In this document: in pieces, positions 7,927 to 17,920 of the stretch | Position numbering within the stretch: the stretch's first letter is position 1 | How the letters are laid out: each line of letters opens with the position of its first letter | Source of the DNA: RGIG3528 sp964653855 | Lineage (GTDB): Bacteria > Bacillota > Clostridia > Lachnospirales > Lachnospiraceae | Assembly (NCBI GenBank): GCA_964653855.1 | Contig: CAZZFV010000001.1 | Span: forward strand, 124,001 to 188,000 | Reading direction: 5' to 3' | Length of the DNA: 64,000 nucleotides | The notes under the pieces: model-generated | What the model was told of the DNA's origin: nothing | Database searches by the model: none | What the model saw: only the letters and a program-made list of their open reading frames with translations | Made by a program: the position numbers and the translations under genes

Positions 7927-8649
7927 ATGGAAAAAAATACGGATAATTTAATAATACCGCGTCATGTCGCGATAATTCTTGACGGAAACGGCAGATGGGC
8001 GAAAAAACGTGGCTTACCGCGTACCGCGGGGCACAAAATGGGCGCAAAAGCGGTCGAAAAAATATGTGAAACGGCTTACAATGCGGGTGTCGAATACCTC
8101 ACCGTTTATGCGTTTTCCACGGAAAACTGGTCAAGACCGAAGGAAGAAGTGGATATGCTGATGGATTTGTTGCGCACATATCTTTCGGACAGTCTGAACA
8201 ATGCCAAAAAGAACAATATGAAAATAAGGGTTATCGGTGACAGAACGGGATTGTCGCCCGATATCGTTAAAAAAATAGAAGAAACGGAAAAAGCTTCCGA
8301 AAACTATACGGGACTTAAATTTCAAATTGCAATAAATTACGGCGGACAAGATGAAATATTACGTACATTTAAAAAGCTTTTAAAAAAAGTAAAAGAAGGC
8401 ATACTTGATCCCGACGAAATAACAAAAAAAACGATAGAAGATAACCTTGATACGGCGGGAATTCCGGCACCGGATCTGTTGATCCGTACAAGCAAAGAGC
8501 AAAGAATTTCAAATTTCATGCTTTGGCAGCTCGCGTATACGGAGCTTTATTTTCCGGATGTTTTGTGGCCGGATTTTGACAAAAATGATTTTATGGACGC
8601 AATAAAATATTACAATACGCGTGACAGACGCTTTGGAGGAGTTAAATGA
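7927..8649 (+). CDS. uppS: Undecaprenyl diphosphate synthase (isoprenyl transferase)
   Basis: UppS makes the C55 lipid carrier for peptidoglycan and other wall polymers by adding isopentenyl diphosphate units in cis. The 240-residue protein shows the catalytic ILDGNGRWAKKRG near residues 18-30, YAFSTENWSRPKEE near 62, INYGGQDEI near 137 and LLIRTSKEQRISNFMLWQ near 184. It overlaps the cdsA start by 4 bases (ATGA), which suggests coupled translation. The start has only a weak AAGG site. It heads an isoprenoid/phospholipid run through ispG. Confidence 0.98.
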   Translation: MEKNTDNLIIPRHVAIILDGNGRWAKKRGLPRTAGHKMGAKAVEKICETAYNAGVEYLTVYAFSTENWSRPKEEVDMLMDLLRTYLSDSLNNAKKNNMKIRVIGDRTGLSPDIVKKIEETEKASENYTGLKFQIAINYGGQDEILRTFKKLLKKVKEGILDPDEITKKTIEDNLDTAGIPAPDLLIRTSKEQRISNFMLWQLAYTELYFPDVLWPDFDKNDFMDAIKYYNTRDRRFGGVK

Positions 8650-9482
8650 GCGAGAATGTAAATAACGACAAGAAAAACAAGAATCTTCTCATAAGAGTAA
8701 GAAGCGCCGCAATACTTACGCTCATTGCGTTTGCGACAATCATCCCCGGCGGATATCCGTGCCTCTTCATATGCATCTTTATTTCAGCATTCGGAATGAT
8801 GGAATTTATGAGAGTTGTGGGAGTTCATAAGTCAACGGTTGCGATTGTTTCTTATATTGCGCTTGCGGGCGTTTATGCGGCCGTGTTTTTTGACAAAAAG
8901 GAATTGCTTGTGCCGCTTATTATGCTGCACTTATTACTTTTGTTCGCGATTATGGTAATCAAATTCCCAAAGTATACCGTAATTCAGGTGCTTATGGCAT
9001 TTTCGGGGCTTATTTACATAGGTCTCGGGCTTTCTTACCTTTATCAAATAAGGGCGCAGCTTACAAACGGGGCATTTATTATATGGCTTGTTTTCATATG
9101 CTCATGGATATCGGATTCCGGAGCTTATCTTGTGGGAATTTCATGCGGGAAACATAAGGCTTTTCCGGTACTTTCCCCGAAAAAATCCGTGGAAGGCTGT
9201 GTGGGCGGCGTTCTTGCAAGCGTTCTTATGGGACTTTTATATAAGACGGTGCTCGGTTTCTTCAGTATAGAGCTTGTCGACTACCTTGAGCTCATAATAA
9301 TATGCGCTTGCGGCTCCGTTATATCTCAGGCGGGCGACCTTGCGGCATCGGCAATAAAAAGAAATTTTGAAATAAAAGACTATGGGCATTTGATACCGGG
9401 ACACGGCGGAATCATGGACAGGTTTGACAGTATTATATTTGTGGCGCCGCTTGTTTATTATCTCGGAATGATTTTTGTATAA
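8646..9482 (+). CDS. cdsA: Phosphatidate cytidylyltransferase CdsA
   Basis: CdsA makes CDP-diacylglycerol, the precursor of all phospholipids, at the membrane. The 278-residue protein has about eight hydrophobic spans, and the family signature occupies the C-terminal third: SQAGDLAASAIKR near 226 followed by DYGHLIPGHGGIMDRFDS near 246. The latter holds the metal-binding aspartates. It overlaps uppS by 4 bases and is followed by dxr after 14. Confidence 0.96.
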   Translation: MSENVNNDKKNKNLLIRVRSAAILTLIAFATIIPGGYPCLFICIFISAFGMMEFMRVVGVHKSTVAIVSYIALAGVYAAVFFDKKELLVPLIMLHLLLLFAIMVIKFPKYTVIQVLMAFSGLIYIGLGLSYLYQIRAQLTNGAFIIWLVFICSWISDSGAYLVGISCGKHKAFPVLSPKKSVEGCVGGVLASVLMGLLYKTVLGFFSIELVDYLELIIICACGSVISQAGDLAASAIKRNFEIKDYGHLIPGHGGIMDRFDSIIFVAPLVYYLGMIFV

Positions 9483-9496
9483 GAGGTTTTTGTTTT

Positions 9497-10651
9497 ATGA
9501 AAAATATTTCTTTGCTCGGGTCGACGGGATCGATCGGAACACAGACTCTCGATGTTGTAAGAAAGTATAAGGATATAAGAGTCGTGGGGCTTTCCGCAAA
9601 CACGAATATCGCTCTTTTGTATGAACAGATTTTGGAGTTTACTCCGGAGCTTGTTTGTGTTTTTAATGAGGAAAAGGCAAAAGAGCTCCAAAAAAAATTA
9701 AAGGAAAAACATATAAATTGTGAGGTCGTGACGGGTATTTCCGGCCTCATTTCTTGTGCGTGCATAAGTTCCGCCGATATCGTTCTTACGGCATTTGTGG
9801 GAATGATAGGAATCCGCCCGACGATTGAAGCGATAAAATGCGGCAAGGACATTGCTCTCGCAAACAAGGAAACACTTGTTACGGCGGGACATATTATCAT
9901 GCCGCTTGCAAAAGAAAAGAGCGTTAAAATTCTCCCCGTCGATTCGGAACACTCGGCAATTTTTCAATGCCTTAACGGTGAAAGAGAAAACAAAATAAAA
10001 AAGATTTTGTTAACCGCATCCGGCGGACCTTTTCGCGGAAAAACGCTTGAAGAATTAAAACTCGTTACGCCCGAAGACGCACTTAAGCATCCCAATTGGT
10101 CGATGGGTAAAAAAATAACCATAGATTCGTCTACAATGGTTAACAAGGGACTTGAAGTGATGGAAGCAAAGTGGCTTTTTGATGTAAACCCCGACCAAAT
10201 CGAGGTTGTGATTCAGCCGCAAAGCATAATTCATTCGATGGTTGAATTTACGGACGGAGCGGTCATGGCGGAGCTCGGTGCTCCGGATATGCGGCTTCCG
10301 ATTCAATATGCGCTTTATTATCCGGAAAGACGTCTTGAAACCGGCAAAACGCTTGATTTTAGGACGATTTCGGAAATTAAATTTTATAATCCCGATAACA
10401 AGAATTTCCCGGCGCTTCCGCTTGCGTATGATGCAATAAATGCGGGCGGTTCGATGCCGACCGTTTATAATGCTGCAAACGAGATTGCGGTTAAAAAGTT
10501 TTTGAATAAAGAAATCCGTTATACGGATATTTATGAAATCATAAAGCGGGCGATGGATTCGCACGAAGTTATCAAAAATCCCGACCTTGATGAAATAATC
10601 GGTATTCAGGATACAATAAACAAAAGGTTTGAAAATTTTGTAACGCTTTAA
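9497..10651 (+). CDS. dxr: 1-deoxy-D-xylulose 5-phosphate reductoisomerase
   Basis: Dxr converts deoxyxylulose phosphate to methylerythritol phosphate, the committed step of the non-mevalonate isoprenoid pathway. The 384-residue protein has the NADPH-binding LLGSTGSIGTQTLDVV at the N-terminus, ALANKETLVTAG near 120, the metal/substrate segment LPVDSEHSAIFQC near 148 and WSMGKKITIDSSTMVNKG near 200-217. It lies with uppS and ispG of the same lipid supply route, so C5 units and the C55 carrier are made from one region. Confidence 0.98.
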   Translation: MKNISLLGSTGSIGTQTLDVVRKYKDIRVVGLSANTNIALLYEQILEFTPELVCVFNEEKAKELQKKLKEKHINCEVVTGISGLISCACISSADIVLTAFVGMIGIRPTIEAIKCGKDIALANKETLVTAGHIIMPLAKEKSVKILPVDSEHSAIFQCLNGERENKIKKILLTASGGPFRGKTLEELKLVTPEDALKHPNWSMGKKITIDSSTMVNKGLEVMEAKWLFDVNPDQIEVVIQPQSIIHSMVEFTDGAVMAELGAPDMRLPIQYALYYPERRLETGKTLDFRTISEIKFYNPDNKNFPALPLAYDAINAGGSMPTVYNAANEIAVKKFLNKEIRYTDIYEIIKRAMDSHEVIKNPDLDEIIGIQDTINKRFENFVTL

Positions 10652-10664
10652 GAAAGGTTTTTTG

Positions 10665-11978
10665 ATGAGTATTATTATTTCTTTACTTATATTTTCGGTT
10701 ATTGTTATTTTCCACGAATTCGGACACATGCTTCTTGCCAAAAAAAACGGAATCAAGGTTGTGGAATTTTCGGTTGGACTCGGCCCTTCGATCGTGAGCA
10801 AGGAATTTCACGGGACAAAATATTCGATTAAAATATTGCCTTTCGGCGGAGCGTGTCAGATGCTTGGTGAAGACACGGTTTCCGATGAGGACGGTGAAAG
10901 AAATCTCGAAGGCTCGTATTATTCGAAATCCGTTTGGCAAAGAATGAGCGTCATTCTTGCGGGACCGTTTTTTAACTTTATTCTTGCCTTTATTTTGTCG
11001 TTGTTCATTATCGGAATTGCGGGATATGACCCTGCGACGGTGACGTCTGTCAGCATAAACTCACCCGCAGAAACGGCAGGGCTTGAAGCGGGCGACAAAA
11101 TATTAAAGATAAACAATTCGAAAATTTCGATAGGACGTCAGGTTGACGCATTTTTTACATACAACGGGATTTCGGAAGAACCGGTAAGCATTACTTACGA
11201 GCGCGACGGGGAAAAGTATGAAACTGTGATTTATCCCGCAAAAACAAAGAAGTATTTGCTCGGATTTACGTATAATTCCGGTGAACAAAGCGCCGTAATA
11301 AACGAATTGCAAAGCGATTACCCGATGATTCTTGCGGGCGCTGCGGTCGGTGACACAATAATATCCGTAAACGGTACGGAAATTTCATCGGGCAGTGAAC
11401 TTAAAAATTATTTTGATTTAAATCCGCTTACAGATGCGGACATAAAAATCGTCTTGAGCCGTGGCGGCGAGACGGTGGAAATCGTTGCGACGCCTAAGCT
11501 TGTTTCGGATACCTGGTCGTTGGGATTTAATTATAACCTCTACAGATATAAGGGAAATGCTCTTGAAGTCGTAAAATACAGTTTTGTCGAAGTCAAATAC
11601 TGGATTCAGATAACGATCAAGAATCTCGGAATGCTCTTTACGGGACAGCTCACAAAAGACGACGTGGGCGGTGTTGTTGCGATTGTTGATATGATAGGAG
11701 ATTCCTATACCGAAACAAAAAAGAGCGGAACGGCGCTTGATGTTGTTCTTCAAATGATGTATATTTCGGTGCTTCTTTCGGCAAATCTGGGCGTCATGAA
11801 CCTTTTACCGATACCTGCGCTTGACGGCGGAAAATTTTTGTTCCTTTTGGTGGAACTCATAATAAGAAAGCCGTTAAACAGAAATTTAGAAGGAATCGTA
11901 AACCTTATCGGATTTGTGCTTTTGATGCTTTTGATGGTGTTTGTCTTCTTTAACGACATAAGAAGATTGTTTATTTGA
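10665..11978 (+). CDS. rseP: RIP metalloprotease RseP (site-2 protease family)
   Basis: An intramembrane zinc protease that cuts membrane-spanning anti-sigma factors and leftover signal peptides. The 437-residue protein has the zinc motif HEFGH at residues 17-21 in the first span, two extracytoplasmic PDZ-like regions (around SPAETAGLEAGDKILKIN and MILAGAAVGDTIISVNGTE), and the second active-site motif LLPIPALDGG in a late span. The tandem PDZ arrangement resembles the RseP type more than the shorter Bacillus RasP layout. The ATG at 10665 follows AGAAAGG by 7 bases; an in-frame TTG directly upstream is an unlikely start. It ends a dxr-rseP pair typical of Firmicutes. Confidence 0.95.
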   Translation: MSIIISLLIFSVIVIFHEFGHMLLAKKNGIKVVEFSVGLGPSIVSKEFHGTKYSIKILPFGGACQMLGEDTVSDEDGERNLEGSYYSKSVWQRMSVILAGPFFNFILAFILSLFIIGIAGYDPATVTSVSINSPAETAGLEAGDKILKINNSKISIGRQVDAFFTYNGISEEPVSITYERDGEKYETVIYPAKTKKYLLGFTYNSGEQSAVINELQSDYPMILAGAAVGDTIISVNGTEISSGSELKNYFDLNPLTDADIKIVLSRGGETVEIVATPKLVSDTWSLGFNYNLYRYKGNALEVVKYSFVEVKYWIQITIKNLGMLFTGQLTKDDVGGVVAIVDMIGDSYTETKKSGTALDVVLQMMYISVLLSANLGVMNLLPIPALDGGKFLFLLVELIIRKPLNRNLEGIVNLIGFVLLMLLMVFVFFNDIRRLFI

Positions 11979-11990
11979 TAAAGTAAGGCA

Positions 11991-12015
11991 CGCGGTAATC
12001 CGTGTATCGATGAGG
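11991..12015 (+). repeat. Intergenic element copy D (upstream of ispG)
   Basis: The 21 bases 11995-12015 match 17982-18002 upstream of tdk at 19 positions (shared core AATCCGTGTATCG and TGAGG). An ACGC tetranucleotide precedes both. It lies 40 bases before the ispG start codon. Confidence 0.5.
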
Positions 12016-12055
12016 CTATCTTAATATTTTTTGTGCGCTTATAACGGGAGGACAT

Positions 12056-13099
12056 ATGCTTACACATGAAGTGAAAATAGGAAACGTAAAGATAGGAAAC
12101 AAAAATCCCATTGCGATTCAGTCGATGACAAACACAAAGACCGAAGACGTGAACGCAACCGTCGGACAAATATTGAAGCTTGAAAAGGCGGGATGCGATA
12201 TTATCAGAGTTGCGGTTCCGAATCGAGACGCCGCAATCGCGATCAAGGAAATAAAAAAGCAAATTCATATTCCGCTTGTTGCGGACATTCATTTTGATTA
12301 CCGTCTTGCGATAGAGGCGATTAAATCGGGGGCGGACAAAATAAGAATAAATCCCGGAAACATAGGATCGCTTGACAAGGTGCGGATGGTCGTGGATGCG
12401 GCAAAAGAATACGGTATTCCGATCAGGGTTGGCGTAAATTCGGGCTCGCTTGAAAAGGAACTTCTAAAAAAATACAACGGCGTTACGGCGGAAGCGCTTG
12501 TGGAGAGCGCCCTAAAAGAAGCAAAAACTATCGAAGACATGGGATACGATAATCTCGTAATAAGCATCAAATCGTCCGATGTAATGATGTGCGTTAAAGC
12601 GCATAAATTGATTGCGGAGAAAACAAATCACCCTCTTCATGTGGGAATCACGGAAGCGGGAACTTTAAGCCGCGGACTTATAAAATCGTCTGCGGGACTC
12701 GCGCTTATTTTAAACGAAGGAATAGGTGACACGATAAGAATTTCGCTGACAGCCGATCCGATAAACGAAGTTTATGCTGCGCATGAGCTCTTAAAGGTTC
12801 TGGGGCTCAGAAAAGGCGGTATCGAAGTTGTGTCGTGTCCGACATGCGGGCGCACAAACATTGATTTGATCGGCCTCGCCGAAAAGGTAAACGAGGCTGT
12901 AAAAGATTATCCGCTTGACTTAAAAATTGCGGTTATGGGATGCGTCGTAAACGGCCCCGGAGAGTCAAGAGAAGCCGATTACGGAATTGCGGGCGCAAAC
13001 GGAGAAGGAATAATATTTAAAAAGGGCGAAATTTTTAAGCGTGTGCCTGAAACGGAACTTTTGCCCGAATTACTGGGGATATTGAATGAGCTTATTTGA
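12056..13099 (+). CDS. ispG: 4-hydroxy-3-methylbut-2-enyl diphosphate synthase IspG (GcpE)
   Basis: IspG is an iron-sulfur enzyme of the penultimate step of the methylerythritol phosphate pathway. The 347-residue length fits the short bacterial form. Seen motifs are PIAIQSMTNTKTEDVNAT at the N-terminus, the TIM-barrel segment VADIHFDYRLA, INPGNIGS near 98, and the cluster-ligand region SCPTCGRTNID near 260 and MGCVVNGPGESREADYG near 296. GGGAGG is 5 bases before the ATG. The end overlaps polC by 14 bases. Confidence 0.98.
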   Translation: MLTHEVKIGNVKIGNKNPIAIQSMTNTKTEDVNATVGQILKLEKAGCDIIRVAVPNRDAAIAIKEIKKQIHIPLVADIHFDYRLAIEAIKSGADKIRINPGNIGSLDKVRMVVDAAKEYGIPIRVGVNSGSLEKELLKKYNGVTAEALVESALKEAKTIEDMGYDNLVISIKSSDVMMCVKAHKLIAEKTNHPLHVGITEAGTLSRGLIKSSAGLALILNEGIGDTIRISLTADPINEVYAAHELLKVLGLRKGGIEVVSCPTCGRTNIDLIGLAEKVNEAVKDYPLDLKIAVMGCVVNGPGESREADYGIAGANGEGIIFKKGEIFKRVPETELLPELLGILNELI

Positions 13100-16000
13100 T
13101 GTATTTACGGATTTGCATGTAAAACAGAACATTGAACGGATGTTTTCGGATGTGGATGTGGAAAAAGTTGTCGCAAACAAACACGATAACACCGTAAAGC
13201 TTGTACTTTTATCAAAGCATCTTATTTCCTACAGAGACATAAACGGAATTAAGGAAGCTCTTTCGGAACAGTATTTTAAGAAAATGGGTAAAGAACTTAC
13301 GGTTGACATAAAATATTCGCTTTCCGATATGTATAATCCGGAAACGATATGGAATATGAATAAACAGGGGATCCTGGAAGAGCTTAAATCCATATCGAGG
13401 CTTAATAATATTTTTCTCGACAATTCCGAAATTTCGTTTTGCGAGGACAACGGCTCATATGCAATGGTAATCGGCTCAGAGGATTGTTCTTTGAACCGCG
13501 AAATCGCAAAAAGCATAACAAAGTTTTTGCGTGAAGTTTTTACCGAAAGATTTTCGTATGAACTTGATATCCGTTTTGACTGGAAGGAAGCAAAGAAAAA
13601 AAAGGAAGCACCCGAAGAAGAAATTTTTTATGAGAGAGCCCATAAGGAAAAGAAGGAAGAAGATAATGCTTTGTCCGGAAACAGGGAACATAAGAAATCG
13701 GGAACTGATAATCAACACAGAAAATCTGAAAATGAAGAAACAAGCGATAAGAATATAAAGAATACAACAGAACAAAAGAGCCGGGAAGAGCAAAATAAAG
13801 CGCCGGGTAAAGACGTTAACAAAGAAAACAATAACGACAATACTTTAAGAGAAAATCATAAAGAGATAACTAAATCCGATTCGGGATTTACAAAGAAACA
13901 GGGTGCTTATGCACCGAAATCAAAGTTTGTGAGAACAAAATACGAGGACGATCCGAGTATCTTTTACGGAAAGCCTTTTGATTCCAAAGACACGGTTGTC
14001 ACAAAGCTTGCGGATTTGGAAGAAAGCTTTTCGGAATACGTTGTTTACGGAAAGATTTTGAGAGTCGAAGAACCGAAGCTCACAAGAAAAGGCGACAGAT
14101 ATATTTTGAGTTTCTCGTTTACGGATTTTACGGATTCCGTTTATGCGAAGCTTTTTCCGCTTGTGGAAGACTTAAATGAACTTTTAAAGTATATCGCACC
14201 CGGAAAATGCATCAAGATGAAGGCTGTTCCGAGAACGGATAAGTTTGACAATGAGCTTGAAATGTCGGACATATACGGCATAAAGCAAATTCCTGATATC
14301 GCCGCACAAAGACAGGACAAGAGCACAGAAAAGCGAATCGAACTTCATGCGCATACGACTTACAGCGACATGGATGCGGTGATAGACCCCGGTGTCCTCG
14401 TGCAAACGGCATTCGATTTTGGGCATAAGGGTGTCGCAATAACGGATCACGGCGTTGTGCAGGGATTTACGGTCGCATATCACTATTTGAGAGACAAACT
14501 CGAAAAAAACAAGGATCCGGAAATCGCGGAAAGAGGAAAAAACTTTAAGATTCTTTACGGATGCGAAATTTATCTTGTAAATGACATAAAAGAAACGGTA
14601 ACTGATCCGAACGACAAAACAATCGATTCGGAAACTGTCGTGTTTGACATAGAAACAACGGGCGTAAACAAGAATTCCGACATGATTATCGAAATCGGTG
14701 CCGTAAAATTAAAGGACAACAAAATCGTTGACAGATTTTCCCGTTTTGTGAATCCGGGAATTCCGATTCCCGCGGAAATAAGCACGCTTACTCATATAAA
14801 CGACGACATGGTGCGTGATGCCGACAAAATCGAGGTCGTGCTCAAAGACTTTTTGGATTTTGCGGGAGATTCCGTAATCGTTGCCCACAACGCACCTTTT
14901 GATACGGGATTTGTGAAGAGATTTGCGCGTGAACTTGGGCTTAAATTTACTCCCACGATTGTGGATACGGTGGGGCTTGCGCAAAGTCTGCTCGGAAATC
15001 TCAAAAATTATAAGCTTGATACGGTTGCGGATGAGCTTAAGGTTTCACTCGAAAATCACCACAGGGCGGTTGACGATGCCGAATGCACGGCGCTTATTTA
15101 TCAAAAGCTTTGCGAAATATTACGGAACAAGGGCTTAATTACTTTATACGATGTCAAAGAAAATCTCCGTCCGACCGTCGATGCGATAAGAAGAATGCAT
15201 CCTTATCATTGCATTGTCTTAATAAAGAACGAGACGGGCAGAGTAAACCTTTATAAGATGATTTCAAAGAGCCATTTGGAATATTTTCAGCGTCAGCCGA
15301 AAATTCCGAAGAGCATGTTAAAAGAGCACAGAGAGGGACTTATAATAGGCTCCGCATGCGAAGCGGGAGAATTGTTCAGGGGAATACTTAATAACGCTCC
15401 GCAGGACGAAATAGCGGATCTTTGCGATTTTTACGATTACTATGAAATTCAGCCGATAGGAAACAACAGGTTTTTGATTGAGGATGAAAAATATCCCGAA
15501 ATTCAAAACGAGGACGATTTGAGGGAACTTAACGAAAAAATAGTCGAGCTCGGCGTCAAATACAACAAACCCGTTTGCGCAACGTGCGACAGCCACTTTT
15601 TAAATCCCGAGGACGAAGTTTACAGGCGTGTAATCATGCATTCAAAAGGCTTTAAGGATGCGGATAACCAGGCACCGTTATATTTTAGGACAACGGAAGA
15701 AATGCTTGCGGAGTTTGAGTATCTCGGGTCCAAAAAGTGTAAAGAGGTTGTAATCGAAAATCCCAACAGGATTTTTGACATGATCGAAAAAATATCTCCC
15801 GTGCGCCCCGATAAGTGTCCGCCGGTAATCGAGAATTCCGAAGAGATGCTCACAAAAATATGTCATGACAAGGCGCATTCGATGTACGGGGATGAATTGC
15901 CTTTACCCGTTTCAACAAGACTTGAAAAGGAGCTTTCGTCGATTATCAAAAACGGTTATTCCGTTATGTATATCATCGCGCAAAAGCTCGTATGGAAGTC

Positions 16001-17729
16001 AAACGAAGACGGATATCTTGTGGGGTCAAGAGGCTCCGTCGGTTCGTCGTTTGTTGCGACGATGGCGGGAATAAGCGAAATAAATCCGCTCCCGGCGCAT
16101 TATTATTGTAAGAAGTGTCATTATTCGGATTTTGATTCGGATATCGTAAAGGAATACCAAAAGAATGCCGTTTGCGGATTCGATTTACCGGACGCGGTTT
16201 GCCCCGTGTGCGGCGAAAAACTTGTAAAAGACGGATGCGACATACCTTTTGAAACGTTCCTCGGATTCAATTGCGACAAGGAGCCCGATATTGACCTTAA
16301 CTTTTCGGGTGAATATCAATCGAAAGCTCACGATTATACGGAAGTTATTTTCGGAAAAGGTCAGACTTTTAAGGCGGGAACCGTAGGCGCCGTTCAGGAT
16401 AAGACTGCATACGGCTTTGCGATGAAATATGACGAAGACCACGGTGTGGTTCACAGAAGAGCGGAGCGCGAAAGAATGTCGATGGGATGTGTGGGAGTGA
16501 GACGCTCGACGGGCCAGCATCCGGGCGGAATCGTGGTTTTGCCCGTAGGTGAAGACATAGACACGTTTACGCCTGTTCAGCATCCCGCAAACGATATGAC
16601 ATCAAATATCATAACGACGCACTTCGATTATCACTCGATTGATCACAATTTGCTGAAGCTTGATATCCTCGGTCACGATGATCCCACGATGATAAAAAGG
16701 CTTGAAGAGCTCACGGGAATTGACGCAAAAACAATTCCGATGGACGACAAAAAGGTTATTTCGCTTTTCCATTCGACGGAAGCGATGGGGATAAAACCGG
16801 AAGACTTAAACGGAATAGATCTCGGTTCCCTCGGACTTCCCGAGCTCGGAACCGACAATGCCATGAACATGCTTCGTGAAACAAAGCCCGACTGCTTTTC
16901 CGACATGGTAAGAATCTCGGGACTTTCTCACGGAACGGACGTTTATGCAAACAACGCCCAGGATCTCATAAAGAGCGGAACATGCAATCTCAAACAGGCA
17001 ATATGCACGCGTGACGATATCATGCTTTACCTTATCAACAAAAACGTTGAGGCGGGACACGCTTTCAAAATAATGGAAAGCGTGCGTAAGGGAAAGGGAC
17101 TCACCGAAGAACAGGAAGCGGAAATGCGTGAACACGATGTCCCCGACTGGTATATAGGATCATGCAAAAAGATTAAGTACATGTTCCCTAAAGCCCATGC
17201 CGCGGCTTATATCATGATGGCGTTCAGGGTGGCTTGGTTTAAGGTTTATTATCCGCTTGCCTATTATGCGGCTTACTTCGGAATAAGAGCGGCGGCTTTC
17301 GATTATGAGCTTATGTGTCTCGGAAAAGAGACGCTCCTTAAGAACATGAACGAAATTAAGCATGCGATCGACAATCATACCGCAAAGGCCAAGGATGAGA
17401 CAACATACATGAACATGAAGAGTGTGCTTGAAATGTATGCGAGAGGATACGAGTTTGCGAAAATCGATATCTTTAAGGCAAAGGCTCACGCGTTTCAGAT
17501 TGTTGACGGCAAAGTAATGCCGTCGTTCGACTCGATCCAGGGACTCGGTGAAACCGCATCCGACCTTATGTATGAAGGATGTAAGGGCGGACCCTTTACG
17601 TCAAAGGAAAACTTTAAGGCTCGCACAAAGGCACCTCAAAAGGCTGTCGATACGATGGCAAGACTTGGGATGCTCGGGGATATTCCCGAAACCGACCAGA
17701 TCTCACTCACGGATTTGTTTGGGATTTAG
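13086..17729 (+). CDS. polC: DNA polymerase III alpha subunit, PolC type
   Basis: PolC is the replicative polymerase of low-GC Gram-positives, with built-in proofreading. Order: N-terminal domain (1-165); a charged low-complexity linker (about 172-282, rich in Lys, Glu, Asn); an OB-fold region; the PHP domain starting ELHAHTTYSDMDAV near 418; the DEDD exonuclease inserted in PHP, starting VVFDIETTGVN near 517; then the polymerase core with PDIDLNFSGE near 1067, VGVRRSTGQHPGG near 1137 and HAAAYIMMAFRVAWFK near 1378. At 1547 residues it is about 100 longer than the Bacillus protein, mostly because of the linker. It overlaps ispG by 14 bases in another frame. Confidence 0.99.
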   Translation: MSLFDVFTDLHVKQNIERMFSDVDVEKVVANKHDNTVKLVLLSKHLISYRDINGIKEALSEQYFKKMGKELTVDIKYSLSDMYNPETIWNMNKQGILEELKSISRLNNIFLDNSEISFCEDNGSYAMVIGSEDCSLNREIAKSITKFLREVFTERFSYELDIRFDWKEAKKKKEAPEEEIFYERAHKEKKEEDNALSGNREHKKSGTDNQHRKSENEETSDKNIKNTTEQKSREEQNKAPGKDVNKENNNDNTLRENHKEITKSDSGFTKKQGAYAPKSKFVRTKYEDDPSIFYGKPFDSKDTVVTKLADLEESFSEYVVYGKILRVEEPKLTRKGDRYILSFSFTDFTDSVYAKLFPLVEDLNELLKYIAPGKCIKMKAVPRTDKFDNELEMSDIYGIKQIPDIAAQRQDKSTEKRIELHAHTTYSDMDAVIDPGVLVQTAFDFGHKGVAITDHGVVQGFTVAYHYLRDKLEKNKDPEIAERGKNFKILYGCEIYLVNDIKETVTDPNDKTIDSETVVFDIETTGVNKNSDMIIEIGAVKLKDNKIVDRFSRFVNPGIPIPAEISTLTHINDDMVRDADKIEVVLKDFLDFAGDSVIVAHNAPFDTGFVKRFARELGLKFTPTIVDTVGLAQSLLGNLKNYKLDTVADELKVSLENHHRAVDDAECTALIYQKLCEILRNKGLITLYDVKENLRPTVDAIRRMHPYHCIVLIKNETGRVNLYKMISKSHLEYFQRQPKIPKSMLKEHREGLIIGSACEAGELFRGILNNAPQDEIADLCDFYDYYEIQPIGNNRFLIEDEKYPEIQNEDDLRELNEKIVELGVKYNKPVCATCDSHFLNPEDEVYRRVIMHSKGFKDADNQAPLYFRTTEEMLAEFEYLGSKKCKEVVIENPNRIFDMIEKISPVRPDKCPPVIENSEEMLTKICHDKAHSMYGDELPLPVSTRLEKELSSIIKNGYSVMYIIAQKLVWKSNEDGYLVGSRGSVGSSFVATMAGISEINPLPAHYYCKKCHYSDFDSDIVKEYQKNAVCGFDLPDAVCPVCGEKLVKDGCDIPFETFLGFNCDKEPDIDLNFSGEYQSKAHDYTEVIFGKGQTFKAGTVGAVQDKTAYGFAMKYDEDHGVVHRRAERERMSMGCVGVRRSTGQHPGGIVVLPVGEDIDTFTPVQHPANDMTSNIITTHFDYHSIDHNLLKLDILGHDDPTMIKRLEELTGIDAKTIPMDDKKVISLFHSTEAMGIKPEDLNGIDLGSLGLPELGTDNAMNMLRETKPDCFSDMVRISGLSHGTDVYANNAQDLIKSGTCNLKQAICTRDDIMLYLINKNVEAGHAFKIMESVRKGKGLTEEQEAEMREHDVPDWYIGSCKKIKYMFPKAHAAAYIMMAFRVAWFKVYYPLAYYAAYFGIRAAAFDYELMCLGKETLLKNMNEIKHAIDNHTAKAKDETTYMNMKSVLEMYARGYEFAKIDIFKAKAHAFQIVDGKVMPSFDSIQGLGETASDLMYEGCKGGPFTSKENFKARTKAPQKAVDTMARLGMLGDIPETDQISLTDLFGI

Positions 17730-17772
17730 AGAATATTCTGAAAACTTTTTTAAAATAAATTTAAATTCTAAC

Positions 17773-17801
17773 TTGCTTTTTTGGAACTTATGCTGTATAT
17801 T
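17773..17801 (+). promoter_or_regulatory. Promoter of the tRNA-Glu gene
   Basis: TTGCTT (17773-17778), 17 bases, TATATT (17796-17801). The predicted start is about 7 bases before the mature tRNA, a short leader typical of single tRNA units. Confidence 0.6.
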
Positions 17802-17815
17802 CTAAAACAGTTCAT

Positions 17816-17887
17816 GGCTCGTTGGTCAAGAGGCTAAGACGTCGCCCTCTCACGGCGAAATCACCGGTTCGATTCCGATACGGGCTA
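17816..17887 (+). tRNA. tRNA-Glu (anticodon CTC)
   Basis: A 72-base cloverleaf without an encoded CCA. Acceptor GGCTCGT pairs with ACGGGCT, with one G-T at the end pair and one T-G inside. The D stem is GTC/GAC. The anticodon stem TCGCC/GGCGA encloses loop CTCTCAC, placing anticodon CTC, which reads GAG. The T loop is TTCGATT; the T stem has one C-A mismatch (ACCGG with CCGAT). Discriminator base A. It stands alone between polC and tdk with its own promoter and terminator. Isotype is clear from the anticodon and the typical Glu body. Confidence 0.92.
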
Positions 17888-17920
17888 TTTACTGTTTTTA
17901 TATAACAGCCCAACCCTATT

